Assembly: GCF_001182745.1 (NCBI RefSeq)
Contig: NZ_LN868938.1
Coordinates: 682,001-746,000 of the forward strand
From: Nocardia farcinica
GTDB taxonomy: Bacteria; Actinomycetota; Actinomycetes; Mycobacteriales; Mycobacteriaceae
Direction of reading: 5' to 3'
Length of the DNA: 64,000 nucleotides
The position numbers and the translations under genes were made by a program. The notes beneath the pieces are model-generated. The model was not told the DNA's origin and did no database searches. It was given only the letters and a program-made list of their open reading frames with translations. Position 1 is the stretch's first letter, and the number at the start of each line of letters is the position of its first letter. Of this stretch, positions 9,003 through 17,459 are shown in pieces.

Positions 9003-9203
9003 ATGCCGGTGAAAGACCGTACTGCTGGCGCCGACGCAGCCGCCGTGGTGAAGCGCATGGCGGCCTTCCTGAACGCCGGTGTCCGCTCGGGAGCGTTGCG
9101 TCCCGCCCTCGACAGGGTGTTCGCCCTCGACGATGTCGCCGAGGCCCACCGGCACCTGGACGCCGGCCTCCACGCGGGGAAGATCGTCGTCGCGACCCGG
9201 TGA
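9003..9203 (+). pseudogene. C-terminal remnant of a zinc-type alcohol dehydrogenase/quinone oxidoreductase
   Basis: The 66-residue frame ends in a sequence typical of the C-terminus of MDR-family quinone oxidoreductases and zinc dehydrogenases: GALRPALDRVFALDDVAEAHRHL followed by GKIVV. The cofactor-binding and catalytic domains (about 250 residues) are missing; immediately upstream lies the terminator of the preceding gene, and no ribosome binding site is seen. It is therefore read as a truncated remnant, probably left by a deletion. Translation as a small protein is unlikely but not excluded. Confidence 0.6.
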
Positions 9204-9234
9204 CCGGGCACCGATGCGACCGAAACGGCCACGG

Positions 9235-9966
9235 TCACCAGGGCACCACACCGTCTCGGCCGAGGAACGAACCGGACGGTGCGTCGAGATCGAGCATCGC
9301 GGCCTCGACCACCGGCTCGGCGCCTTGCGCGGCGGTCAGTGGCGCCTGCGCGCGGTTGATGGGGGAGAAGTCGGTTTGCACGAAGCCCGGATCGATGGAG
9401 AACACCTTGATGCCGGTGTCGGCGAGAACCTTCGACAAGGTGATCGTCAGGCTGTTGAGGGCCGCCTTGGAGGCCTGATACGCGGGGATCACCAGGTCGT
9501 TCGGGTCGGCTCGCGACTGGAGGGCCAGCGACCCCACGAACGAGGACACGTTGACGATCCGGCCGGCCTCGCTGCGGCGCACCAACGGCAGCATGGCCTC
9601 CACCGTGTGGAACACGCCGAACACGTTGGTTTCCATCGTCGTGCGCACCGCGTGTGGATGGGCGTACAGGCTGGGGCCGGGGGCCTCCCATTCGGCAGCG
9701 ATACCGGCGTTGTTCACCAGCGCATCGACTCGCCCGTGGGTCTCGGCGAGAATGCCGGCCAGACGCTGCACGGAGTCGAACGACGTGACGTCGAGCGCGT
9801 ACCCCTGTGCGTCGATCCCACGGTCGCCCAGCCGGCCGGCCGCGGCCGTGGCCGACTCCCGTGAGCGCCCCGTCACGATCACCGTGTATCCCGCCGATCC
9901 CAATGCCAGGGCCGTTTCGAACCCGATGCCACGCGTCGAGCCCGTCACCACCGCGATGTCTGCCAT
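9235..9966 (-). CDS. Short-chain dehydrogenase/reductase
   Basis: A 243-residue classical SDR using NAD(P)(H). The cofactor motif TGSTRGIG is at residues 8-15, NNAG at 86-89, the catalytic Ser at 141-142 (NVSS) and Y163-x-x-x-K167. Overall it resembles carbonyl reductase-like SDRs that act on small ketones or alcohols. It stands divergent from the acyl-CoA ligase across a 315-bp gap and may belong to the catabolic locus that follows. Substrate unassigned. Confidence 0.88.
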   Translation of the reverse strand: MADIAVVTGSTRGIGFETALALGSAGYTVIVTGRSRESATAAAGRLGDRGIDAQGYALDVTSFDSVQRLAGILAETHGRVDALVNNAGIAAEWEAPGPSLYAHPHAVRTTMETNVFGVFHTVEAMLPLVRRSEAGRIVNVSSFVGSLALQSRADPNDLVIPAYQASKAALNSLTITLSKVLADTGIKVFSIDPGFVQTDFSPINRAQAPLTAAQGAEPVVEAAMLDLDAPSGSFLGRDGVVPW

Positions 9967-10281
9967 AGCCGTTCCTTCCCGGATGTGTCACGAAGACTTC
10001 GCTTCGAGAGTGCGGTGTCGGAGCCGTACGCACCGGCGGGAATGCGACCTGACGTTCCGCGGCCGACCGGGGTGGGACTCGGGAGATCGAGTGCGGTGGC
10101 GCGCCGGCTCGGAGACGGCCGGTTCCGAAGCAGAGTTCCTGGTCTACCACTCCGCGAAGGTGTATAAGTGTTCATATACTTGAGCGAGCGAGCCGTCGGT
10201 GACCGGTGACGCGGCCGGAAGGTCGTTGGCGAGCACACCGGGAGTCCCCACCGGCGGGAGCGGGAGAGGATCGGTACGTAG
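9967..10281. promoter_or_regulatory. Intergenic region with GTTCATATAC motif upstream of acyl-CoA ligase
   Basis: The gap holds no gene. At 10170-10179 it contains GTTCATATAC inside AAGTGTTCATATACTT. The reverse complement GTATATGAAC is shared with the operator-like elements at 12045 and 19525, suggesting that the ligase or the divergent SDR belongs to the same regulon. The remainder of the GATCATTGACA part of the element is absent here, so this is weaker than the other sites. Confidence 0.4.
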
Positions 10282-11844
10282 ATGGACTATTGGAGTGCGC
10301 AGGTGCCCCCGGCCGAGGAGTGCGTCCTCGGTCCGCTGTTGCGTCGTCAGGCCGAGCGCAGGCCCGACGAGGTGTACGCGGTGTTCGCCGACGGGACTGT
10401 GTGGTCCTACCGCGATGTCTGGGCGGTCGCCAACGAGATGGGGCACCGGCTGCGGCGCCTGGGTGTTCGTCCCGGTGACCGGGTCCTGTCCTGGTTGCCG
10501 AACGGTCCGGACGCCGTGCGCGTGTGGTTCGGCGCGAACCTGTTGGGGGCCGTTCATGTACCGCTCAACACGGCCTATCGGGGCGGTCTGCTCGAGCATG
10601 CCGTGCGCCTGTCCGGGGCGCAGGTCATGCTGGTCGCGCCGGCGCTGGCGGAGCGCGCGCGTGAGGTGGACATTCCCGAATCGGTGCGGGTGGTGCCACT
10701 GGAATGGGACGGCGCCATCGATCATGCGACACCCGTGGTGGAACCCGAGCAGGCGGTGCAGCCGTGGGACCCGTACGCGATCATCCTGACCTCCGGGACG
10801 ACGGGTCCGTCGAAGGGGGTCACCTGTTCGTATCTGCACCTGGCGAGTTCCTCGCTGGCGGCGTTCAGCGAGTGTTTCGGGCCGGGCGACCGCTACATGG
10901 TCAATCTGCCGCTGTTCCACGCGGGCGGCACCATCGGCTGCTACGCGGCGCTGCTGCTGGGTGGCAGTGTGGCCGTCGTCGACCGGTTCGACACCCGGTC
11001 GTTCTGGGAGACGGTGCGCGACCGGGAGGTCACGCACGTGACGCTCCTGGGCGTCATGGCGACATTCCTGGTCAAGCAGCCGGTCGGCGAGCGAGATCGG
11101 GATCATCCGCTACGCCACGTGTTCATGGTGCCGCTCATCGACGACGTGGCCGGGTTCGCCGCGCGTTTCGGTGTGTCGGTGCAGGCGATGTTCAACATGA
11201 CGGAGACGTCGATTCCGCTCATCAGCACGATCAACCCGCGGACGCCCGGCACCTGCGGCCGGCTGCGCAAGGGCGTGCAGGGCCGGCTGGTCGACGAATT
11301 CGACCGGGAGGTTCCCGTCGGTGAGATCGGGGAGTTGATCGTCCGGACCGATCGGCCGTGGGCGATGAACTCCGGGTACTGGGGAATGCCCGAGGCGACC
11401 GCCCGTGCGTGGCGGAACGGGTGGTTTCACACCGGCGACGCGTTCCGTCGCGACGACAACGGCGAGTTCTTCTTCGTCGACCGCGTCAAGGACGCGATTC
11501 GCCGGCGCGGGGAGAACATCTCCTCGTTCGAGGTCGAAGCCGAACTGGTCGCGCACCACGCGGTGCGCGAAGCGGCGGTGGTGGGCGTGCCGAGCCCGCA
11601 CGGCGAGGACGATGTCCTCGCCGTCGTCGCGCCGGTGGAGGGCGGCGACGTCGATCCGGCCGAACTCCTCGAGTTCGCCCGAACGCGCATGGCGCACTTC
11701 ATGGTTCCGCGCTACATCCGTGTCCTGCCGGAGTTGCCGAAGACGCCGACCGCGAAGATCGAGAAGCACCGTCTCCGGTCCGAGGGGATCACCCCCGACA
11801 CCTGGGATCGTGAAGCGGCGGGAATCCGCGTCAAACAGGACTAG
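10282..11844 (+). CDS. AMP-dependent acyl-CoA ligase (CaiC-like)
   Basis: A 520-residue member of the ANL superfamily that should activate a carboxylic acid as acyl-AMP and transfer it to CoA. The P-loop TSGTTGPSKG begins near residue 170; the motifs FNMTETSIP, GWFHTGDAF and the hinge RVKDAIRRRGENIS follow, and the C-terminal Lys region (TPTAKIEKHRL) is intact. Closest in character to crotonobetaine/carnitine-CoA ligase-like enzymes; the substrate is not deducible. The ATG at 10282 has GGGAGAGGA upstream. Together with the SDRs and thiolases downstream it suggests CoA-dependent breakdown of a carboxylic acid. Confidence 0.88.
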   Translation: MDYWSAQVPPAEECVLGPLLRRQAERRPDEVYAVFADGTVWSYRDVWAVANEMGHRLRRLGVRPGDRVLSWLPNGPDAVRVWFGANLLGAVHVPLNTAYRGGLLEHAVRLSGAQVMLVAPALAERAREVDIPESVRVVPLEWDGAIDHATPVVEPEQAVQPWDPYAIILTSGTTGPSKGVTCSYLHLASSSLAAFSECFGPGDRYMVNLPLFHAGGTIGCYAALLLGGSVAVVDRFDTRSFWETVRDREVTHVTLLGVMATFLVKQPVGERDRDHPLRHVFMVPLIDDVAGFAARFGVSVQAMFNMTETSIPLISTINPRTPGTCGRLRKGVQGRLVDEFDREVPVGEIGELIVRTDRPWAMNSGYWGMPEATARAWRNGWFHTGDAFRRDDNGEFFFVDRVKDAIRRRGENISSFEVEAELVAHHAVREAAVVGVPSPHGEDDVLAVVAPVEGGDVDPAELLEFARTRMAHFMVPRYIRVLPELPKTPTAKIEKHRLRSEGITPDTWDREAAGIRVKQD

Positions 11845-12044
11845 CTGTCCCTGCTGTGGCGACCCGCGCCGGAGCGTGCGTTCGCGCGCCTGTGCCGTCT
11901 CGGTCGCCCGCATCTCGGGCCCGGGTCCACCCGAGTGTTCCCGCGGTCCGAGCGGCCGCATTCCACGCTCGCCCCGACCGGGTGCGTCGGCGCGATCGAG
12001 GGGTCACCCGTGCCCTCGGTAGGCGCCGCTCGCGCGTCAGGAAA

Positions 12045-12098
12045 GTATATGAACGACCATTGACATTGTGGTCTCGCGGAAGGTAAACAAGTGTTCAT
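12045..12098 (+). promoter_or_regulatory. TetR-regulon promoter/operator upstream of amidohydrolase operon
   Basis: The element TATATGAACGACCATTGACA starts at 12046 and its 23-bp extension (12045-12067) is identical to the one at 19525-19547. It contains a TTGACA (12060-12065) acting as -35, with TAAACA (12084-12089) 18 bp further on as a possible -10. A second GTTCAT half-site (12093-12098) overlaps the start codon. If the -10 is right, transcription would start near the ATG at 12097, giving a leaderless message; alternatively the GTG at 12091 with GGAAGG upstream is used. Confidence 0.65.
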
Positions 12099-13164
12099 GC
12101 AAAAGGTGGAGACAGTGGCCCCGTCCGAGGACGGTGCGGCGGGACCGGCCGGTGGCCGGCCGGTGATCGATGTGTGCGAAGTGGTCTACGACCTACCGTC
12201 CTGGCGGGCCTACCTGCGGGCGTTCGCGGCGGACGCCCCGGGCTATCTGCGGGTGTTCGCGCGCCGGTTGTGTGAGCTGGCCGGTGCCGACCTCGCGCGC
12301 TATCGACGGACGCTGGACCGGGACCCCTTCGCGGCCGTGGAGGTGCTGCTCGAGCCGGAGCTGCTGGCCGTCGATGTCGGCGAGCACGCACGGAAGCTGC
12401 GCGACCAAGGAGTGATCGCGCAGGTCGCGCACGGCGGGATGTGGCAGGCGGGCGACGGCACCGTCAACGACCATGTCGCCCGGCTGGCCACCCGGGTGCC
12501 CGAACTGCATTTCTGGGCCGGGCTCAGCCTCGCCGACACCTCCGCGGCGATGACGGAGTTGCGGCGCTCCCATGACGAGCTGGGTGCCCGCGGGCTGTCG
12601 ATCATCCCGTTCCTGGACGGCGTCGACGTGCTGGATCCGCGCGTCGCCCCGATCTTCGAGTACGCCCAGCACGAGGGGCTGCCGCTGTGGATCCACTGCG
12701 GACAGAACTTCGCGGCCACCCGGCCGATGGACTCGTGCACGTGGCGGCACATCGACGGGCTCGCCGGCCGGTACCCGGGCCTGGTCCTGGTCGTCGGCCA
12801 CGGCGGCTGGCCGTGGATGGGCGAGATGGCGGCGGTGGCGCAGCGTCACGGCAACGTGTACCTGGACAGCTCCACCCACCGCGGCACCGCCATGGCCACA
12901 CCCGGCTACGGGTGGGAGCCGGTGCTGAGCCGCGCCGACGGCGCGCTGCGCCGCAAGCTGGTGTTCGGCAGCACGACCTGGGTCAACGGCCTGTCCACCC
13001 GCGCGCTGGCCGAGGAGATCACCACGCTCGGCCTCGCCGAGCCGACGGTGAGGGCGTGGCTGGCCGGCAACGCGGCCCGGCTGCTCGGACTTTCCCTCCC
13101 GGACGAGCCGTCGGTGCCCGGCGGTGCGGCGTCGCGGACCGCGGCGGCGGGAGCACCGGCATGA
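12091..13164 (+). CDS. Amidohydrolase_2 family metal-dependent hydrolase/decarboxylase
   Basis: A 357-residue protein of the amidohydrolase-2 family, which includes aromatic decarboxylases and C-C or lactone hydrolases. Candidate metal and catalytic residues are in QVAHGG, PLWIHCGQNF, VVGHGGWPW and YLDSSTHRG. The canonical N-terminal HxH is not seen in the usual place (the start reads VIDVCEVVYDL), so its activity should be regarded as open. Start: GTG 12091 has GGAAGG seven bases upstream; ATG 12097 is an alternative. It is the first gene of a six-gene run in which the next three starts overlap the preceding stops. Confidence 0.75.
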   Translation: MFMQKVETVAPSEDGAAGPAGGRPVIDVCEVVYDLPSWRAYLRAFAADAPGYLRVFARRLCELAGADLARYRRTLDRDPFAAVEVLLEPELLAVDVGEHARKLRDQGVIAQVAHGGMWQAGDGTVNDHVARLATRVPELHFWAGLSLADTSAAMTELRRSHDELGARGLSIIPFLDGVDVLDPRVAPIFEYAQHEGLPLWIHCGQNFAATRPMDSCTWRHIDGLAGRYPGLVLVVGHGGWPWMGEMAAVAQRHGNVYLDSSTHRGTAMATPGYGWEPVLSRADGALRRKLVFGSTTWVNGLSTRALAEEITTLGLAEPTVRAWLAGNAARLLGLSLPDEPSVPGGAASRTAAAGAPA

Positions 13165-13883
13165 GCACGCCCGCGGCGATTGTCACCGGCGCCGCACGGG
13201 GCATCGGCCGAGCAATCGTGCGGCGGTTGCACGGCGACGGCTACCGGGTCGCCGCCTGGGACATCGACACCGCTCGGCTGGCGACGCTGACCGCCGAACT
13301 GCCGGAGGTGGCCGCGATACCCGTCGATGTCTCCGACGAGGCATCGGTGTCCGCTGCTGTCGACGCCACCGTCGACACGATCGGCGGTGTCGATGCGGTG
13401 GTCAACAACGCCGGCGTCGAAGTACGTGCCTCGCTGCAGGACCATCGGGTCGAGGACTGGAACCGCGTCCTCGGGGTCAATGCCACCGGCCCGTATCTGG
13501 TGACTCGCGCGACGGCGCCGCATCTGCGGGGGTCGGCCCGGGCCGCGGTCGTCAATCTCGCCTCCACCGCGGTGATCGGATTCAGCGGACAGATCGCCTA
13601 CGACGCCTCCAAAGGCGCTGTGCTGACCCTGACACGCTCTCTTGCCGTCGAGTTGGGGCCGCAGGTGCGGGTCAACGCCGTCTGCCCCGGATTCATCGAC
13701 ACCGACATGGTCCGCGAGGCCGGACTGACCGCCGTCGGCGAGAAGGTGGCGCGCGGTCTTCCGCTGCGGCGGGTCGGACAGCCGGACGAGGTGGCCGCGG
13801 CGGTGGCTTTCCTGCTCTCGCCGCACGCGGCGTATGTGACCGGGCAGGCGTTGTTCGTCGACGGAGGGTGGGTGCGAGGGTGA
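13161..13883 (+). CDS. Short-chain dehydrogenase/reductase
   Basis: A 240-residue classical SDR. TGAARGIG is at residues 9-16, NNAG at 82-85, Ser135 in NLAS, and Y147-x-x-x-K151; the C-terminus ends in the GQALFVDGGW motif common to FabG-like enzymes. The start ATGA overlaps the preceding stop, implying translational coupling with the amidohydrolase. Likely oxidises a hydroxy or reduces a keto intermediate of the same pathway. Confidence 0.9.
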   Translation: MSTPAAIVTGAARGIGRAIVRRLHGDGYRVAAWDIDTARLATLTAELPEVAAIPVDVSDEASVSAAVDATVDTIGGVDAVVNNAGVEVRASLQDHRVEDWNRVLGVNATGPYLVTRATAPHLRGSARAAVVNLASTAVIGFSGQIAYDASKGAVLTLTRSLAVELGPQVRVNAVCPGFIDTDMVREAGLTAVGEKVARGLPLRRVGQPDEVAAAVAFLLSPHAAYVTGQALFVDGGWVRG

Positions 13884-14791
13884 ACCCGACATCGACCGGC
13901 CGCGTCGCGGTCGTCACCGGCGCCGCAGGCAGCATCGGATCCGCGATCGCCGCGCACCTCGCGGCCGACGGTGCCCGTGTCGTGCTCACCGATCGCGACG
14001 GCGCGGGCGCCGAACGCCGCGCTGCCGCGATCCGGGACGCGGGCGGCGACGCCGTGGCCGCGGTGTGCGATCAGACCGACCCCGGGGAGGTCGACCGGCT
14101 GTTCGGCGAGGTCGTCGGTGACCAGCTCGACATCTGTGTGGCCAATGCCGGATACGGCCGCGCGGGCTCGGTGCTGAACCAGGACCTGCGGGAGTGGCAG
14201 CGGCATGTCGACGTGAACCTCACCGGCACCTTCCTGGTCTGCCGAGCCGCGGCACGCACCATGGCCGCCCACGGACGCGGCGGATCGATCGTGATCAACG
14301 CCTCCACCGCGGCCGTGCGTCCCTGCACGCTGTTCGCCGCCTACGCGGCGTCGAAGGCGGGCGCGGACATGTTCGCGCGCTGCCTGGCCGACGAGCTCGG
14401 CCCGCTCGGGATCCGCGTGAACACGATCTGCCCCGGCGTCATCCAGACCGGCATGACCGGACCCATCCTCGGGGCCGACGGCGGTCGGGCGCAGGCGGTG
14501 CTGGAAGCGGAGACACCGTTGGGCCGGGTCGGCGACCCCGAGGACGTCGCCGAGGCGGTGGCCTTCCTGGTCGGCGACGGCGCCCGATTCATCACCGGCG
14601 CAAGCATTCTCATCGACGGCGGGCAAACCCTGCGTGGCTATCCCCGCTGGTTCGTCAACGACGACCCCGCCACCCCGGACCCCCAGTGGCGGATCATCAG
14701 CGACCCACCGGCACCCGGTCGGGCGTTCACCGCCCTCGGCCGCACCACATCAGCGAGCACCTCCCGGACACCCGAATCGAGCACACCATGA
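13880..14791 (+). CDS. Short-chain dehydrogenase/reductase with C-terminal extension
   Basis: A 303-residue SDR starting at a GTG that overlaps the stop of the preceding SDR. TGAAGSIG (residues 13-20), the NAG motif near 89-91, Ser142 and Y155-x-x-x-K159 are present. The FabG-like core ends near residue 250 (ILIDGGQTL), and about 50 extra Pro/Thr/Ser-rich residues follow, beginning YPRWFVNDDP, which is unusual for the family. Two adjacent but distinct SDRs suggest two consecutive redox steps on one substrate. Confidence 0.87.
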   Translation: MNPTSTGRVAVVTGAAGSIGSAIAAHLAADGARVVLTDRDGAGAERRAAAIRDAGGDAVAAVCDQTDPGEVDRLFGEVVGDQLDICVANAGYGRAGSVLNQDLREWQRHVDVNLTGTFLVCRAAARTMAAHGRGGSIVINASTAAVRPCTLFAAYAASKAGADMFARCLADELGPLGIRVNTICPGVIQTGMTGPILGADGGRAQAVLEAETPLGRVGDPEDVAEAVAFLVGDGARFITGASILIDGGQTLRGYPRWFVNDDPATPDPQWRIISDPPAPGRAFTALGRTTSASTSRTPESSTP

Positions 14792-16062
14792 CCGAGGCAC
14801 AACCGCGACGACGCGGCCCGGTGGACACCATCGCGCCGACCTCTCCCGACGACATCGCAGGCACCTGCGACCCGCGGTTCGCCCGGGTCCGGGAGGAATT
14901 CGCCCGCAACTTCGCCGAACGCGGTGAAGTCGGGGCCTCGGTGTGCGTCTACCTCGACGGCGAACCCGTCGTCGATCTGTGGGGCGGCACCGCCGACCCG
15001 GCGACCGGAACCGCGTGGCAGCGCGACACCGTCAACGTCGTCATGTCCGCCACCAAGGGCGCCGCCGCCCTGTGCGCCCACATCCTGCGGGCCCGCGGGC
15101 AGCTGGATTTCGACGCACCGGTCGCCCTGTACTGGCCCGAGTTCGCACGCCACGGCAAGGGCGGCATCCGGGTGCGGCAGGTGCTCAGCCACCAGTCCGG
15201 TGTGTGTCACGTGTCCTCGGCCGTCCCCGAGGGCGGCTTCTTCGACTGGGCGCTGATGACCGCCTTGATCGAGGACACCGAACCGTTCTGGGAACCGGGC
15301 ACCCGGCACGGCTACCACCCGTTCACCCTCGGCTACATCCTCGGCGAACTCGTCCTGCGCATCACCGGGCAGAGCATCGGGACGTTCTTCCGCACCGAGG
15401 TCGCCGAGCCGCTGGGCCTGGACTTCTGGATCGGCCTGCCCGCCGAGCACGAGGCCCGCGTCGCGCCCAGCATCGCCTGGGAGCTGGATTGCGGTGACCC
15501 GCTGCCGCCGCCGATCCAGGCCGCCATCGCCGATCCGGAATCGATGCAGGCCCGGATCGGCGCCAACGACGGCGGCTGGTTCGGCAACCTCTGGGACACC
15601 CGCGCCGCCCACGCCGCCGAACTTCCCGCGGCGGGCGGCATCACCAACGCTCGCGGCCTGGCGCGGATGTATGCGCCGCTGTCGCTGGACGGCGCGCTCG
15701 GAGACGTGCGATTGGTCGACCCGGCCGATCTGGCCGGCATGCGCGGCGTCTGCACCGCCGGTGATGTCGACGCCTATCTGCTGTTCCGCACCGCGTTCTC
15801 GCTCGGCTTCGCGAAGTCGTGGGACAACCGCCGCGTCCCCGGCCACAACAGCATGATCATCGGTGAAGACGCCTTCGGCGCACCCGGTGCGGGCGGGCAG
15901 ATCGGCTTCGCCGATCCCTCCCACCGACTCGCCTTCGGCTACACGATGACCAGGCACGGCCTCGGCATGGCGCTCGATCCGCGCGGCCAGAGCCTCATCG
16001 ATGCCGTCTATCAGACCCTCGGTTCACCGACCTGTCTGCCCGGCTTCTGGGTCCGGGCATAG
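14788..16062 (+). CDS. Beta-lactamase-family serine hydrolase (EstB-like esterase)
   Basis: A 424-residue hydrolase of the class C beta-lactamase superfamily, cytoplasmic (no signal peptide). The catalytic SxxK is S87-A-T-K90, and the segment VDLWGGTADPATG near residue 65 is typical of EstB-type esterases. The ATGA start overlaps the previous stop. In this operon it probably opens an ester or lactone; no antibiotic-resistance role is implied. Confidence 0.87.
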   Translation: MTEAQPRRRGPVDTIAPTSPDDIAGTCDPRFARVREEFARNFAERGEVGASVCVYLDGEPVVDLWGGTADPATGTAWQRDTVNVVMSATKGAAALCAHILRARGQLDFDAPVALYWPEFARHGKGGIRVRQVLSHQSGVCHVSSAVPEGGFFDWALMTALIEDTEPFWEPGTRHGYHPFTLGYILGELVLRITGQSIGTFFRTEVAEPLGLDFWIGLPAEHEARVAPSIAWELDCGDPLPPPIQAAIADPESMQARIGANDGGWFGNLWDTRAAHAAELPAAGGITNARGLARMYAPLSLDGALGDVRLVDPADLAGMRGVCTAGDVDAYLLFRTAFSLGFAKSWDNRRVPGHNSMIIGEDAFGAPGAGGQIGFADPSHRLAFGYTMTRHGLGMALDPRGQSLIDAVYQTLGSPTCLPGFWVRA

Positions 16063-16124
16063 CCGAACGATCGCACCGAGAACCGACCGCCGGTGGGTCT
16101 TCCGGCCGCCGGGGGAAAGGGAGA

Positions 16125-17363
16125 ATGAGTATGTCTGTGTACGTACTGGGCGGAGCGCAAACGGATTTCGCCCGCCGGTGGAGCAAGGACAGCGACCGGC
16201 CGCTACCGGCGATGCTCGGGGAAGCGGTCACCGCCGCGTTGGACGACGCCGCGGTGACACCGGAGGAGGTGCGGTGCGCGCACGTCGCGAACTTCAATTC
16301 CGAACGCTTCGCCGGGCAATCGCATCTCGGCCCGATGCTGTGCACGCTGTCTCCGCACTGGGCCCAGCTGCCCACCAGCCGACACGAGGCCGCCTGCGCC
16401 TCCGGCAGTGTCGCGATGCTGGCCGCCATGGCCCAACTCGAAGCCGGTCACTACGACGTCGCGGTGGTGGTCGGTGTCGAATTGATGCGCAACGTGCCCG
16501 GGGAACAGGCCGCGCACTACCTCGGTTCGGCCGCCTGGGTGCCCGACGAACTGTCCGACGAGGTGCTGCCGTGGCCGGGGTTGTTCGACCGGATCGCCGA
16601 GGAGACCGCGCACCGCTACGGCCTCGACCACCGGCATCTCGATGCGATCACCGAGATCAACCGGACCAACGCCCGGCGCAACCCGTTGGCGCAAACCCGG
16701 CACTGGGATTTCGGCCCCGGTGATCTCGGCACGGACGACACGACCAACCCTGTGGTGGCAGGCCGGCTGCGGAAGAGCGACTGCGGCCGGATCACCGACG
16801 GCGCCGCGGCGGTCGTCCTGGCCAACGGCGCGTTCACCGAACAGTGGGCGCGGCGGCGCGCGCCCGGCGCCCGACGGGCCAGCGTCATCCGAGGCTGGGG
16901 CCACCACAGCGCGCCGTTGCCGCTGGCCGACAAGTTGGAACTCAGCCGCGGCCAGGACTATCTGTTTCCCAACGTCCGGGCGGCGATCACCGATGCCTAC
17001 GCCCGGGCAGGTCTCGCCGGACCCGAGGACGTGGACGTCATCGAGCTCCACGACTGCTTCACCATCACCGAATACATGGCGATCGAACATTTCGGTCTCA
17101 CCGCCCCCGGCCGGGCCTGGGAGGCCATCGAGGACGGCCGCATCCGCCCCGACGGCAGCCTGCCGGTCAATCCCTCCGGCGGGCTCATCGGAGCCGGGCA
17201 TCCGGTGGGCGCGACGGGTGTGCGCATGGTGCTGGACGGCCACCGGCAGGTCACCGGCGCGGCCGGTGAGTGTCAGGTCCCCGGCGCGCGCACCGCGGCC
17301 ACGCTCAACATCGGCGGCAGTGCCAGCACCGCCGTCAGCTTCATCGTCGGCACCACCGAGTAG
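16125..17363 (+). CDS. Thiolase-like acyltransferase (SCP-x/lipid-transfer type)
   Basis: A 412-residue thiolase-superfamily protein. The nucleophilic Cys is C91 (EAACASGSVAM), and the His-containing motifs HDCFTITEY and GGLIGAGHPVGATG are present. The final CxG loop of classical thiolases is not obvious, as is usual in the SCP-x/acetyl-CoA acetyltransferase-like branch, which includes steroid and branched-chain C-C lyases. The ATG at 16125 follows AAAGGGAGA. It sits 62 bp after the esterase and 96 bp before a classical thiolase, pointing to a thiolytic end of the pathway. Confidence 0.85.
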   Translation: MSMSVYVLGGAQTDFARRWSKDSDRPLPAMLGEAVTAALDDAAVTPEEVRCAHVANFNSERFAGQSHLGPMLCTLSPHWAQLPTSRHEAACASGSVAMLAAMAQLEAGHYDVAVVVGVELMRNVPGEQAAHYLGSAAWVPDELSDEVLPWPGLFDRIAEETAHRYGLDHRHLDAITEINRTNARRNPLAQTRHWDFGPGDLGTDDTTNPVVAGRLRKSDCGRITDGAAAVVLANGAFTEQWARRRAPGARRASVIRGWGHHSAPLPLADKLELSRGQDYLFPNVRAAITDAYARAGLAGPEDVDVIELHDCFTITEYMAIEHFGLTAPGRAWEAIEDGRIRPDGSLPVNPSGGLIGAGHPVGATGVRMVLDGHRQVTGAAGECQVPGARTAATLNIGGSASTAVSFIVGTTE

Positions 17364-17459
17364 AACCCCACCACACCGCGCGAGCCGCCGGGGAGACGCC
17401 CCGGCGGCCGGTCGGGCCCACTGATGGTCGAACCCCGCTGATATCGGAGAAGAATCGCC

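Noticed and set aside
10282..11844. The stand-alone acyl ligase as the salicylate-activating enzyme of the NRPS
   Set aside because: It is CaiC-like, ends in an acyl-CoA ligase-type C-domain and lies in a different regulon 36 kb away.
14788..16062. Beta-lactamase resistance gene
   Set aside because: The SxxK fold is shared with EstB esterases; no signal peptide, and the context is catabolic.
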